Source: Paenirhodobacter ferrireducens
GTDB taxonomy: Bacteria > Pseudomonadota > Alphaproteobacteria > Rhodobacterales > Rhodobacteraceae
Direction of reading: 5' to 3'
Length of the DNA stretch: 64,000 nt
NCBI RefSeq assembly: GCF_004022265.1
Contig: NZ_SAVB01000003.1
Span: forward strand, 1 to 64,000
The notes under the pieces: model-generated
Databases searched by the model: none
Seen by the model: only the letters and a program-made list of their open reading frames with translations
Told to the model about the DNA's origin: nothing
Made by a program: the position numbers and the translations under genes
In this document: piece by piece, positions 9,284 through 18,253 of the stretch
How the letters are laid out: every line of letters begins with the position of its first letter
How positions within the stretch are numbered: the stretch's first letter is position 1

Positions 9284-11089
9284 TCAGCCCGCGACGAGGT
9301 GCCGGCCGAGCACCGTGCCAAGCGCCGCGGCGAGGCTTGCGGCGGGCGCGTCGCCCGCTTCCGCCTGACGCCAGCACACCACCCGGTCGGGCCGGATCAG
9401 CACCGCGCCGGTCTCGGAGATGCCGCGCGAACGCGCCCACATCAGCCGCGGATCGAACAGGTCACCGTCGAGATGGCCGATGCGCCGCACGTCGAGCGGC
9501 AGGTCGTTGGCGCGGGCGAGGGCCTCGGCCGCGGCGCACCAGGCCGCACCATTCTCGCCGGCGATCAGCAGGAACCGGCCGGGGCGCACGAGGTCCTTGA
9601 TCGGCAGCCGCCTGCCGGCCTCGTCGTCAAGCCAGGCATGCGGCAGCGGGCTGCCGGGGAAGGTGCTCGGCTCGTAAAGCCGGATCTCGTCGACATTCAC
9701 CGGGGGCGTGCTGCCGTCGCCGACGATCGCGCCGGAGGCATAGCGATAGCCGTATTCGACGTTCAGCTCATTCGCCTCCATGCTGAGCGCCCGGATCGCG
9801 CGCATCGCGGTGGCGCGGTGCGCGGCATCCTGCGGCAGGCCGCTCAGCAGCCGCTTGACCTTGGCCCAGTTCTGCGCGGCGGTGGCTTCGGGGGAAAGCC
9901 CCATCGCCCGACCGATCGCCATGTGGCCCATCGAGTTTTCCATCGAGCGGCGGATGTTGTGCCCGTCCACCGGGGCGCGCTCGGCCTCGTAGCTGTCGAG
10001 CAGCGACGCCCCGGCCTGACCGGCCAGAACCGCGGCGATCTTCCAGCACAGGTTGTGCGCATCCTGAATGCCGCTTGTCAGCCCGAGCCCGCCGGTCGGC
10101 GGATGGCGATGCGCGGCGTCGCCGACGAGGAACACCCGGCCGGCGCGGAATCGCTCTGCCTGCACCCCTTCGAGTGCCCAGCGGGTGATCTTGTGCACGG
10201 TCATCGGCAGCTCGGGAATGCCGAGGGCAAGCCGCATGTTCGCGACGATCTGCTCGTCGGTCAGATCGTGGGGCCCTTCGCCCTGATAGGTGATGTGGAA
10301 CACCCATTCCTCGCTCTCCGGCCCCCAATGGTCGGGGCCCATCGGCACCAGCACCGCCATCTCGCCGATCGCCGGACACCAGATCCAGCGGATCAGCACG
10401 TCGGGATCGCGGGCGAGTTGCGACAGGTCGGCCGAGACATGCGCCGTCGCGGTCTGGGCGATCACGCCGAGCCCCTGATGCGCGATGCCGACGAGCCGCG
10501 GGATTGTCCGCCCGCCGTCGCAGCCGAGCAGGTAGCGCGCCCGCACCGTGTATTCGGACCCGTCGTCGCGATTGGTGATCCAGGCGGTGACACCCTCCGC
10601 GTCCTGCACGAGCCGCGTCAGCTCGTGATGAAAGCGGACATTGCCCGGGTTCAGCGCCTCGGCCCGCGCCCGCAGGACCGGCTCGAGCCGGATCTGGGGC
10701 AAGTTGGCCGAACGCAGCGGGCTTGCCTGCTGCCAGTTCACATTCTGACCGCCGTCGCCCCAGCACTCGATCTTGGCGATGGTCCGGCCGAGATCGGGGT
10801 CGGCGCCGGCAAGCCCGGCATACCACCCCATCGCCCGCATGTTTTCGGCCGGGGTGCTGCGGGCATAGATCGCCTCGGCGACACCGGCATCCTCGAGGAT
10901 TTCCATGCTGCGCTGGTTGAGCACATGCGCCTTGGGCAGGGTCGAGGTGGTCGGCAGCGCGCTGACCAGAAGATGCTCGACGCCGAGCCCGGACAGCAGC
11001 ATCGAGCTGGTCAGGCCAGCGCCGCCACCGCCGACGACGAGCACCGGCACTTCGATATCAGGTATGGCTGCGGGAGTTTCTGGGGGCAT
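9284..11089 (-). CDS. FAD-dependent aromatic monooxygenase, TfdB-like (phenol hydroxylase type)
   Basis: A 601-aa group A flavoprotein monooxygenase that uses NAD(P)H and O2 to hydroxylate a phenol, probably to a catechol. It has the FAD fold VLVVGGGGAGLTSSMLL (17-33) and LPKAHVLNQRSMEILEDAGV, then ENMRAMGWYAGLAGA and LPQIRLEPVLRARAEAL, all closely resembling 2,4-dichlorophenol 6-monooxygenases. The second FAD motif is GDAAHRHPPTGGLGL. The C-terminal thioredoxin-like domain is present and length is normal. ATG 11089 follows GGAGACCCGAGAA. Substrate cannot be inferred from sequence; halogenated substrates are not implied by family membership alone. It is divergent from the GST gene. Confidence 0.88.
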   Translation of the reverse strand: MPPETPAAIPDIEVPVLVVGGGGAGLTSSMLLSGLGVEHLLVSALPTTSTLPKAHVLNQRSMEILEDAGVAEAIYARSTPAENMRAMGWYAGLAGADPDLGRTIAKIECWGDGGQNVNWQQASPLRSANLPQIRLEPVLRARAEALNPGNVRFHHELTRLVQDAEGVTAWITNRDDGSEYTVRARYLLGCDGGRTIPRLVGIAHQGLGVIAQTATAHVSADLSQLARDPDVLIRWIWCPAIGEMAVLVPMGPDHWGPESEEWVFHITYQGEGPHDLTDEQIVANMRLALGIPELPMTVHKITRWALEGVQAERFRAGRVFLVGDAAHRHPPTGGLGLTSGIQDAHNLCWKIAAVLAGQAGASLLDSYEAERAPVDGHNIRRSMENSMGHMAIGRAMGLSPEATAAQNWAKVKRLLSGLPQDAAHRATAMRAIRALSMEANELNVEYGYRYASGAIVGDGSTPPVNVDEIRLYEPSTFPGSPLPHAWLDDEAGRRLPIKDLVRPGRFLLIAGENGAAWCAAAEALARANDLPLDVRRIGHLDGDLFDPRLMWARSRGISETGAVLIRPDRVVCWRQAEAGDAPAASLAAALGTVLGRHLVAG

Positions 11090-11270
11090 TTCTCGGGTCT
11101 CCTCCGTTCGGGTGTAACATCCCGGCATGACCCCGCCGCCGATCGCACCGCCTGCGGCGGATCGGGGGCAGATCCGGACCGAAACCTCCTCCTGTCCGGG
11201 CCGTGCGGGACGGTTGCAATGTGAAATGCCGGGGCGTCGACCGACATCTCGCAGTGACTACGTGGTCAAA

Positions 11271-11290
11271 ACGAGATTCGTGTCAAACGA
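11271..11290. promoter_or_regulatory. Overlapping inverted repeats, candidate operator of the island's divergent promoters
   Basis: ACGA-gat-TCGT (11271-11281) shares its right arm with TCGT-gtcaa-ACGA (11278-11290), giving three alternating half-sites. It lies in the 273-base gap between the divergent TfdB-like and GST genes, just ahead of an AT-rich stretch at 11295-11335. Position and symmetry suit a TetR-type repressor; binding is inferred. Confidence 0.45.
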
Positions 11291-11362
11291 CAATTCCAGA
11301 AAAATTAATTTTTCTTCATTTTTGTTATTTTTTCAGCTAGGAGGTCTTCAGGAGGACCAGCC

Positions 11363-11980
11363 ATGCTTACATTATTTCACTCCCCGGGCGCGTGCTCGAT
11401 GGGGATCGTGTTTCTGCTCGAAGAACTCGGCGTCGATTATACGCTGGCAGCGATCGACCTGCGCAAGGGCGAGCAGAACGACACGGCATTCCGGCAGATG
11501 AACCCGAAAGGGAAGGTTCCGACGCTGATTCTCGACGACGGGACGGCGCTGACCGAATTTCCCGCGATCGCCTATTGGCTTTGCCGCCGCCATGGCGCGG
11601 CCGAGCTCTGGCCCGACACGATCGACGGCCAGGCACGGGTGCTCGAACTGGTCGAGTTCCTCGTCGCCTCGATCCACATGCGCGGCTTCACCTTCCTTGC
11701 GATGCCGCAGAAATTCTCGGCCGACCCGGCGGCGCAGGACAGCTTGCGCGCGCTCGGCCGTCGCGAGGTCGAGGCCGGGCTTGCGACGGTGGCGGCACAG
11801 CACGGCGCGGCGCTGTGTGCGCGCAGCCGGATCGGCATCGAGGATGCGGCGCTGTTCTACATTCTCGTCTGGGCGCGGGCACTGGGCATCGCCGTGCCCG
11901 CGCCGCTGTCAGCCTATGCCGAGGCGCTGCTCGCCCGACCGAGCGCTCAGGTCGCGCTGCGCGGCCTCGCGGCCGGCTGA
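11363..11980 (+). CDS. Glutathione S-transferase (beta-class-like)
   Basis: A 205-aa cytosolic GST. The thioredoxin-fold N-terminal half contains FHSPGACSM with a cysteine at residue 11 where beta-class GSTs have their catalytic Cys, then MNPKGKVPTLILDDG and LTEFPAIAYWL (the conserved cis-Pro and E-S/F-x-A-I loop). The helical C-terminal half (about 85-205) is complete. A GGAGGACC ribosome-binding site precedes ATG 11363. It heads the plus-strand operon with an MhpA-like hydroxylase and a CoA ligase. It could be an isomerase, a dehalogenase or a detoxifying enzyme for a ring-cleavage product; the choice is not decided by the sequence. Confidence 0.88.
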   Translation: MLTLFHSPGACSMGIVFLLEELGVDYTLAAIDLRKGEQNDTAFRQMNPKGKVPTLILDDGTALTEFPAIAYWLCRRHGAAELWPDTIDGQARVLELVEFLVASIHMRGFTFLAMPQKFSADPAAQDSLRALGRREVEAGLATVAAQHGAALCARSRIGIEDAALFYILVWARALGIAVPAPLSAYAEALLARPSAQVALRGLAAG

Positions 11981-12063
11981 ACCTCATTCCGGTGCGCCCG
12001 AGGCACTTCCCGGAGGAGCGGGGAGCGGGAGCGCCAAGACCGCAAGAAAAGGGGAGGGAGACC

Positions 12064-13632
12064 ATGCCTCAGAAGAATTTCGACTGCGACGTCGCCATCA
12101 TCGGCGCCGGCCCGACCGGGCTGATGATGGCCCTGCAGCTGGGACGGGCGGGCGTCCGCGTCTGTGTGCTGGAGAAACGCGACGAACCGTTCACCACGCC
12201 GCGTGCCATCGCCTATGACGCCGAGCTGATGCGCAGCCTGCGGACGGTGGGGGTGCTCGAGCGGATCGAGGCATCCTTCGTTCACGACCTCGGGGTGCGC
12301 TATCTGAACGCGAAGGGCAAGGTGTTGTGGTCGTTCACCCAGTGCCCGCAGGCTTTCGGCTTCGCCGCGCGCGGGACCTATTACCAGCCCGATCTCGAAC
12401 GCGGTCTGAGCGAGGCGATCGCCGAGCTGCCGCAAGTCACACTCCGGCGCGGCACCGAGGTGTGTGCGGTCGTGCAGGATGACGACGGCGTCATGCTCGA
12501 CCTTGGCGGTGGCATGCTGCGCGCGCGCTATGCCGTCGCCTGCGACGGCGGCTCGAGCCCGACCCGCGCTGCGCTGGGGCTGCGGTTCGAGGGCGAGACC
12601 TTCACCGAGAAATGGGTCGTGGTCGACACGCTCGAGGACCAGTTCCCCGAGGACGGGATCTTCTTCTTCTGCGATCCGGCGCGGCCGGCGCTGACGGTTC
12701 CGAATGCCGGCGGACGGCGCCGCTGGGAGTTCCTGGTGATGCCCGGCGACGACGAGGCGGAAGTGTCTTCCGACGCCTGGGTGCGGGCCCGGATCGCCGA
12801 GCAGGGCGGCGGCGCGGGCTTCGGCATCGAACGCTGCGTGATCTACACCTTCCATGCCCGCTATGCGGCGGAATTCCGCGTCGGCCGCCTGTTGCTTGCC
12901 GGCGATGCGGCGCATGTGACCCCGCCCTTCGCGGGGCAGGGTCTGGTCGGCGGTGTGCGCGATGCGGGCAACCTTGCGTGGAAGCTCGCTGGCGTGCTGC
13001 AGGGGCGGTTCGGGGCGGAGATCCTTGACAGCTATCGCCCCGAACGCCTGCCGCAACTGCACCGGGCGACGGGGTTCGCGGTGCGGCTCGGCGGCTTCAT
13101 CATGACGACGCGGCCGGTGCAGGCCTGGATGCGCGACCGCCTCATGCGGCTGATCTGGAGCGTTCCGCCGCTGCGCGATTACATCGACCGCAACGACCCG
13201 GTGCCGCATAATGTGCAGCGTCATTCTCCTCTCGTGCGGCGACGGGCGCACCGGCGGGTCGGGCGGCTCATCGAAACGCCCGAGCTGTCGGTGGCGGGCC
13301 GGGCCGCGCGGCTTGACGCGCTGATGGGGCCGGGGTTCGCGCTGGTCGGTCTCGGCGTCGAGCCGGAGACGGTTCTCGGCCGGAAGGACCGCGACACGCT
13401 CGACCGGCTCGGCGCGCGGCTTCTCGGTGTCGAGACCGGCGGCGCGATCCGCGACCCGCAAGGGGCGCTGGCGAAATGGCTGGGCCGGCGCCCGGCGCTG
13501 GTCCTCGTTCGCCCCGACCGGATCGTCGCCGACGTGATGGCGCCGGGGGCCGGCGACGGGCAGCTCGACTGGCTGGTCGGTGCCTATTCCCTCAACCAAC
13601 CTGCGATCACGAAGGAGAAGGAGACAGCATGA
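12064..13632 (+). CDS. FAD-dependent monooxygenase, MhpA-like
   Basis: A 522-aa group A flavoprotein hydroxylase of the 3-(3-hydroxyphenyl)propionate hydroxylase type. It shows GAGPTG (14-19) in the FAD fold, TTPRAIAYDAELMRSL (typical of MhpA), the DG motif ACDGGSSPTRAALG and the second FAD motif GDAAHVTPPFAGQGLVGGVR followed by DAGNLAWKLAGVL. It differs clearly from the TfdB-like enzyme at 9284, so the island encodes two distinct hydroxylation steps. ATG 12064 has a GGGGAGGGAG ribosome-binding site. Its stop overlaps the CoA ligase start (ATGA, 13629-13632). Substrate is inferred only as a phenolic acid or polycyclic phenol. Confidence 0.88.
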   Translation: MPQKNFDCDVAIIGAGPTGLMMALQLGRAGVRVCVLEKRDEPFTTPRAIAYDAELMRSLRTVGVLERIEASFVHDLGVRYLNAKGKVLWSFTQCPQAFGFAARGTYYQPDLERGLSEAIAELPQVTLRRGTEVCAVVQDDDGVMLDLGGGMLRARYAVACDGGSSPTRAALGLRFEGETFTEKWVVVDTLEDQFPEDGIFFFCDPARPALTVPNAGGRRRWEFLVMPGDDEAEVSSDAWVRARIAEQGGGAGFGIERCVIYTFHARYAAEFRVGRLLLAGDAAHVTPPFAGQGLVGGVRDAGNLAWKLAGVLQGRFGAEILDSYRPERLPQLHRATGFAVRLGGFIMTTRPVQAWMRDRLMRLIWSVPPLRDYIDRNDPVPHNVQRHSPLVRRRAHRRVGRLIETPELSVAGRAARLDALMGPGFALVGLGVEPETVLGRKDRDTLDRLGARLLGVETGGAIRDPQGALAKWLGRRPALVLVRPDRIVADVMAPGAGDGQLDWLVGAYSLNQPAITKEKETA

Positions 13633-15509
13633 GCGTGACGGAACTTCCCGAGGGAATCTCGGATCTGGCGGACGTCCTGCGCATCGAGGCGACGCCGCTC
13701 GCGCGGCGGGGACTTCCGACGAGCACCTACGCGGCGCTGCGGCAGGCCGCCGCCGCCCGGCCGGAGGCCATGGCGCTGGCCTATTTCCCGGGGATGGAGG
13801 CGATGGAGCGGCCAGAAACCTGGTCGTTCCGCGCCTTCGCGGAAGAGATCACCCGCACCGCCAACATGCTGCGCGCCGAGGGGCTCGGCCGCGACGACGT
13901 GGTGGCCTATCTGTTGCCGAACCTGCCGCAGACGCATTGGACGATCTGGGGCGGCGAGACTGCGGGCATCGTGATGGCGCTCAACCCCGCGCTTGGCGCT
14001 GAGGAAATCGCCGCGCTGCTGGGCGCCGCAGGGGCCCGGATGCTGGTTGCCGCGGGGCCGCAGATCGCCCCCGAGATCTGGGAAAAGGCGGTCGCCGCCG
14101 CCGGCGCGACCGACTGCCTGCGGCTCGTGCTGAAGGTCGGCCCGGTCGCGCCGGGCGAGAGCATCGGCGCGGTTCCAGTGCGCGATTTCGACCGGCTGCG
14201 TGCCGCCGCGCCGGGGCGCGCGCTCAGCTTCGCGCCGCCCGAGGCGGAGGATATCTCCTCCTATTTCTGCACTGGCGGCACCACCGGTCTGCCGAAGATC
14301 GCCCGGCGCAGCCAGCGCTCGGAGATCTTCGACGCCTGGGCGATCGCCGCGGCGCATCCGCAGCTGCTGCACGCGGGCACTGTTGCCTTCTGCGGGTTAC
14401 CGCTGTTCCACGTCAACGCCCAGCTCGTCACCGGGCTCGCGGTCTGGATGCAGGGCGGTGCGGTGGTGCTCGGTGGCGCAGCGGGCTACCGCACGCCCGA
14501 GCTGCTCGCGCGGTTCTGGGAGGTGGTGGAGCGGTTCCGCGTCACCATCTTCTCCTCGGTGCCGACGATCCTCTCGGCACTGCTGGCGACGCCGGTCGAA
14601 GGGCACGACCTGTCGTCGCTCGAATATGCCGTTTGCGGCGCAGCGCCGATGCCGGCGGCGCTGTTCGGCAAGTTCGAGGCCGCGACCGGGCTGAAGATCC
14701 TTGAAGGCTACGGGCTGACCGAGGGCGCCTGCGTCTCCTCGCTCAATCCGGCCAACGGTGCGCCGCGGATCGGCTCGATCGGGTTGCGTCTGCCCTATCA
14801 GCGGATGCGCGCCGCCGAGCTGGACGCGGAGGGCCGGTTCCGGCGCTGGTGCGACACCGACGAGGCGGGCAGCCTGCTGCTGAACGGTCCGAATGTCTTT
14901 GCCGGCTATGTCGATCCGGCGCAGACCGCCGCCGCCTGGGTCGAGATCGCCGGCGAACGCTGGCTCAACACCGGCGATCTCGGGCGCGAGGATGGCGACG
15001 GCTTCTTCTGGCTGACCGGCCGGCGCAAGGAGCTGATCATCCGCGGCGGCCACAACATCGACCCCGCCACGATCGAGAACCCGATCCACCATCACCCGCA
15101 GGTCGCGCTCGCCGCCGCGGTCGGCCGTCCCGACGCCCATGCCGGCGAGGTGCCGGTGCTCTATGTCCAGCCGAAGCCCGGCGCGACGCTGAGCCCCGAG
15201 GAGATCGCCGCCTGGGCCGAGGCCGAGATCGGCGAGCGCGCCGCCCGGCCGAAGGTGGTCCACATCATCGAGGCGATGCCGGTGACCGCGGTGGGCAAGA
15301 TCTTCAAGCCGGCGCTGGTGATGCGCGAGATCGAGAGCGTGCTGCGCGAGGCTGCCGCCGGGGCGGGGGTGGCGCTGGCTCAGGTGCGGGTCGAACAGGA
15401 CCCCGCCCGCGGCATGCTCGCCCATGTCACGCTGGCCGGAGGCGATGCCGCGACGCTGCGCGCCGCCTTGCAGCCCTTCACCTTCCGCGCCGAGATCAGC
15501 GGCGGCTGA
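13629..15509 (+). CDS. AMP-forming acyl-CoA synthetase
   Basis: A 626-aa ANL-superfamily ligase that makes an acyl-adenylate and then an acyl-CoA. Visible core motifs are YFCTGGTTGLPK (P-loop, near residue 215), LEGYGLTEGA (A5), NTGDLGREDGDGFFWLTGR (A7/A8 hinge) and the C-terminal AVGKIFKPAL with the catalytic lysine. A roughly 60-residue extension follows that lysine. Translation is coupled to the MhpA-like gene through ATGA. The context suggests that it activates an aromatic or alicyclic carboxylate, or an acid released by ring cleavage. A strong terminator follows. Confidence 0.9.
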   Translation: MSVTELPEGISDLADVLRIEATPLARRGLPTSTYAALRQAAAARPEAMALAYFPGMEAMERPETWSFRAFAEEITRTANMLRAEGLGRDDVVAYLLPNLPQTHWTIWGGETAGIVMALNPALGAEEIAALLGAAGARMLVAAGPQIAPEIWEKAVAAAGATDCLRLVLKVGPVAPGESIGAVPVRDFDRLRAAAPGRALSFAPPEAEDISSYFCTGGTTGLPKIARRSQRSEIFDAWAIAAAHPQLLHAGTVAFCGLPLFHVNAQLVTGLAVWMQGGAVVLGGAAGYRTPELLARFWEVVERFRVTIFSSVPTILSALLATPVEGHDLSSLEYAVCGAAPMPAALFGKFEAATGLKILEGYGLTEGACVSSLNPANGAPRIGSIGLRLPYQRMRAAELDAEGRFRRWCDTDEAGSLLLNGPNVFAGYVDPAQTAAAWVEIAGERWLNTGDLGREDGDGFFWLTGRRKELIIRGGHNIDPATIENPIHHHPQVALAAAVGRPDAHAGEVPVLYVQPKPGATLSPEEIAAWAEAEIGERAARPKVVHIIEAMPVTAVGKIFKPALVMREIESVLREAAAGAGVALAQVRVEQDPARGMLAHVTLAGGDAATLRAALQPFTFRAEISGG

Positions 15510-15550
15510 GGCCGCCGTCCCGAGGCGGGCCGGGCCGGCACCGCAAAACG

Positions 15551-15585
15551 AAAGAGAGCCGGGTTTCCCCGGCTCTCTCTTTTTG
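15551..15585 (+). terminator. Rho-independent terminator of the GST-hydroxylase-CoA ligase operon
   Basis: A stem of AGAGAGCCGGG and CCCGGCTCTCT with a TTTC loop is followed by TTTTT. It is 40 bases past the CoA ligase stop and, read on the other strand, also serves the converging dioxygenase operon. Confidence 0.9.
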
Positions 15586-15605
15586 CACCCGGCGCGGCGG
15601 GCGGG

Positions 15606-16499
15606 TCAGCCCATCGCGATGTTGAAGTTGAACTCGGTGGCCCAGACCGACATCTTCTCCAGCGGCCAGGACTTCGGCACCATCGGATAGTCCTCGTGCC
15701 AGGGGCGCGGCTCATGCTGGCCAAGCGCGGGCAGGTAAACGTCCATCTGCGTGTAAAGTTCGATCATCACCTTGTCGGGGGCGTGGTGATAGCCGGCGAG
15801 GTTGTGCCCCGCGCCGTGCCGCGACGGCCCCCAGAGCGTCGGCGCGCCGTTCCGCGCCAGGATGTCGGCGGCGCGCACCTGATCGCTGCCGTCGCGCAGC
15901 TCGAAGGCGATGTGATGCACCCGGCTGTCGGGCAGCCCGACGAGGTTCACCACATGGTGGTCGCGGTTGCAGGTCAGGAAGAAGGCGAGCTCGGCGATGT
16001 CATCGGTGTAGTGGAAGCCGAGCACGTCGCGGTAGAAGGCGAAGAGTTTCGCCGCCTCGGGACTGATGATCGCCACATGGCCAAGCCGAAGCGGCGCGAT
16101 GCCGGCGGGCGTGGCCGGGGCAACGCTGCGCTCCATCTCCTTGTAGAACTGGAAGGTCACGCCGCCGGGGCCGTCGATCTCGACGAGCTTTGCCACACCG
16201 GGCTGGCTGTCGGATTTGATCTGCGCCGCAAAGCCCGCCGCGCCGAGCTCTTTTGCGAAGGCCGCAAGTTCGATATCGGCGCGCAGCTGATAGCCCTGAT
16301 GCACAAAGCTCTTCTCGCTGGCCTTGGTCACCACGATGTCGTGATGCGCCCCGCACAGCGACAGATAGGTCGCCCCCCCCTCGCTGCCGGTCTCGGTCAG
16401 GCCGAGCACGTCGCGGTAATGCGCCACCGCCCGCGCCGGATCGGTGCTGCCAAGCGCGACATAGCCCAGCCCCACCGTCTTCGGATTGAATTCCGCCAT
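15606..16499 (-). CDS. Type I extradiol ring-cleavage dioxygenase (VOC, two-domain)
   Basis: A 297-aa Fe(II) enzyme that cleaves a catechol next to its hydroxyls. Two vicinal-oxygen-chelate modules are visible: residues 8-125 and 136-260. Likely iron ligands in the second are His141 (RLGHVAI), one of His195/His196 (VHHIAF) and Glu247 (MIELYT), the 2-His-1-carboxylate triad of the BphC/XylE class. RHGAGHNLAGYHHAPD carries further active-site histidines. The first module lacks the triad, as usual. It is encoded 36 bases after the FAH-family hydrolase on the same transcript, giving cleavage plus hydrolysis in one unit. The exact diol substrate is not known. Confidence 0.9.
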   Translation of the reverse strand: MAEFNPKTVGLGYVALGSTDPARAVAHYRDVLGLTETGSEGGATYLSLCGAHHDIVVTKASEKSFVHQGYQLRADIELAAFAKELGAAGFAAQIKSDSQPGVAKLVEIDGPGGVTFQFYKEMERSVAPATPAGIAPLRLGHVAIISPEAAKLFAFYRDVLGFHYTDDIAELAFFLTCNRDHHVVNLVGLPDSRVHHIAFELRDGSDQVRAADILARNGAPTLWGPSRHGAGHNLAGYHHAPDKVMIELYTQMDVYLPALGQHEPRPWHEDYPMVPKSWPLEKMSVWATEFNFNIAMG

Positions 16500-16535
16500 T
16501 TCTCTCTCTCCCTTGTTGCGGCCCTCCTCCGGGCC

Positions 16536-17390
16536 TCACTCCTGTTGCACGACCGGGTTCGACAGGATGCCGATGCCCTCGATCTCGACCTCGCAAACAT
16601 CCCCCGGTTTCATCCAGACCTGCGGCTTGCGCGCCCCGCCAACGCCCGAGGGCGTGCCGGTGGCGATGATGTCGCCCGGCTCCAGCGTCATCGCGGTGGA
16701 CAGGAAGGCGATCAGATCGGCGACGCCGAAGATCAGATCGTCGGTCTTCGTGTCCTGCAGCACCTGCCCGTTCAGCCGCAGCTGCAGATGCAGCCCCGAG
16801 GCCCCCGGCGGCAACTCGTCGGGCGTGACCAGCACCGGGCCGAGTGCGCCGGTGCCGTCGAAATTCTTGCCCACCGTCCATTGCGGCGTGGCGAGCTGCC
16901 AGTCGCGCACCGAGCCGTCGTTGAAGATCGTGTAGCCCGCCACATGCTCGAGCGCATGCTCTTTCGCGATGTCGCGTCCGGCCTTGCCGATCACCACCGC
17001 TAGCTCGGCCTCGTAATCGAGCAGATCCGAGACCCGCGGCCGCACCAGCCCTGCGCCCGAGGCGATCAGCCCGGTGGCGAACCGGCCGAACACCGTCGGA
17101 ACCTTCGGGATCTCGTGCCCCGATTCCTGTGCATGGGCGGCATAGTTGAGCCCGACGCAGAGGATCTTCCCGGGCCGGCGCACCGGCAGCGCCACCGTCA
17201 CCATGGCCGGATCCACCGCGCGGCCCGAGCGCAGCGCCGCGATCGCCGATGCCGGGAAGCCCCCGGCGATCAGCGTCTCGAGATCGCCCGGCCAGGCCGT
17301 GTCCGCCTCGGTCAATCCATGATAGGCGCCGCCCTCCATCGCGACGGCAAGCCCTTTCCGGCCATCAGCCTCGAATGCCAGAAACCGCAT
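16536..17390 (-). CDS. Fumarylacetoacetate hydrolase (FAH) family protein
   Basis: A 284-aa member of the FAH superfamily (hydrolases, hydratases or decarboxylases of ring-cleavage products). The catalytic domain starts about residue 75 with KILCVGLNYAAHAQE. Metal ligands are in DYEAELAVVIGK (Glu-x-Glu) and the downstream Asp of FNDGSVRD, and GDIIATGTPSGVG is the usual family ending. An N-terminal DUF2437-like extension is present. ATG 17390 has GGAGGTGG upstream. It is first in an operon with the extradiol dioxygenase and divergent from the GntR gene, which probably controls it. The reaction is probably C-C bond hydrolysis of the meta-cleavage product. Confidence 0.88.
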   Translation of the reverse strand: MRFLAFEADGRKGLAVAMEGGAYHGLTEADTAWPGDLETLIAGGFPASAIAALRSGRAVDPAMVTVALPVRRPGKILCVGLNYAAHAQESGHEIPKVPTVFGRFATGLIASGAGLVRPRVSDLLDYEAELAVVIGKAGRDIAKEHALEHVAGYTIFNDGSVRDWQLATPQWTVGKNFDGTGALGPVLVTPDELPPGASGLHLQLRLNGQVLQDTKTDDLIFGVADLIAFLSTAMTLEPGDIIATGTPSGVGGARKPQVWMKPGDVCEVEIEGIGILSNPVVQQE

Positions 17391-17432
17391 CGTCCACCTC
17401 CTGCTTGAAACAGGATCGGGTTTAGAGGCCTC

Positions 17433-17450
17433 ATGTTAATTTTTCAACAT
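17433..17450. promoter_or_regulatory. Inverted repeat in an AT-rich divergent promoter, candidate GntR operator
   Basis: ATGTT-aatttttc-AACAT lies in a 105-base gap between the FAH-family and GntR genes, inside an AT-rich stretch (17431-17466) unlike its surroundings. GntR/FCD regulators usually bind short palindromes in their own divergent promoters. The assignment is by position and symmetry. Confidence 0.45.
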
Positions 17451-17495
17451 AAAATTTATTTTTTACGATCCGCCAAATGATGCTATGAAAACTCC

Positions 17496-18206
17496 ATGCA
17501 AGACAAATCGCTCAAATCCAGCCTCGCTGCACAAATCTCGGATGACCTTCGCACGAGCATCGTGCTTGGGGAATATCTGCCCGGCAGTAAGCTGAAGATC
17601 GACGATCTCGCGCTGCGCTTTGCCGCCTCCACCGGCATCGTGCGGGAGGCGCTGTCGCGGCTGAGCGCCGAAGGGCTGGTGACGGCGCTGCCGCAGCGCG
17701 GCTTCATCGTCTCGCCGATTTCGCGCGACGAGCTGACCGAGCTGACGGACGCCCGTGTCCGGGTCGAACGGGACTGTCTGGCGGCCTCGATCGCCTGTGG
17801 CGACGTCAACTGGGAAAGCGAGCTCATCGCGGCCGAGCACCGGCTTGCGGCTGCGACCACCATGCTCGCGCAGAAGGGCGACCGCGACACCGTGTTGCAA
17901 TGGCATGCGCTGCACGAGGCCTTTCACGACGCGCTGACCTGCGCCTGCGGCAACCGCTGGTGGCTGCGCTTCCGACAGCAGCTGTTCATCCAGTCGGAAC
18001 GATATCGCCAGCTGTCGGGCCTCACCCGCGGCGGCTCTCCGGGAATCGACCGCGATGTGAATACCGAACATGCCGCACTGATGCGCGCGGCGCTCGACCG
18101 CGATGCGGCCCGGGCCGGAGACCTCATCGAAGCGCATCTGCGGAAGACAGCCGATATCCTGCTCACCTCGCCGCGCCTCCAGGCCGCCTTCGAGACGGCG
18201 GCCTGA
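17496..18206 (+). CDS. GntR-family regulator with FCD effector domain
   Basis: A 236-aa regulator with an N-terminal winged helix (residues about 8-75: ISDDLRTSIVLGEYLPGSKL, then LRFAASTGIVREALSRLSAEG and PQRGFIV). The C-terminal FCD helical domain (about 85-215) has D-x-x-x-x-H and H-x-x-H type ligands (WHALHEAFHDAL and NTEHAALMRAAL) that coordinate metal and an organic acid effector. It is divergent from the FAH/dioxygenase operon and probably a repressor relieved by a pathway intermediate. Confidence 0.92.
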   Translation: MQDKSLKSSLAAQISDDLRTSIVLGEYLPGSKLKIDDLALRFAASTGIVREALSRLSAEGLVTALPQRGFIVSPISRDELTELTDARVRVERDCLAASIACGDVNWESELIAAEHRLAAATTMLAQKGDRDTVLQWHALHEAFHDALTCACGNRWWLRFRQQLFIQSERYRQLSGLTRGGSPGIDRDVNTEHAALMRAALDRDAARAGDLIEAHLRKTADILLTSPRLQAAFETAA

Positions 18207-18253
18207 GGGGGCGTCGGCGGGGCGGGCAGGGGAGGGGCGCAAGACGCCCCGCG

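Noticed and set aside
11392-12063. Long in-frame extension upstream of the MhpA-like hydroxylase
   Set aside because: It overlaps the GST gene in another frame, and the FAD fold starts only at 12064 with a good ribosome-binding site.
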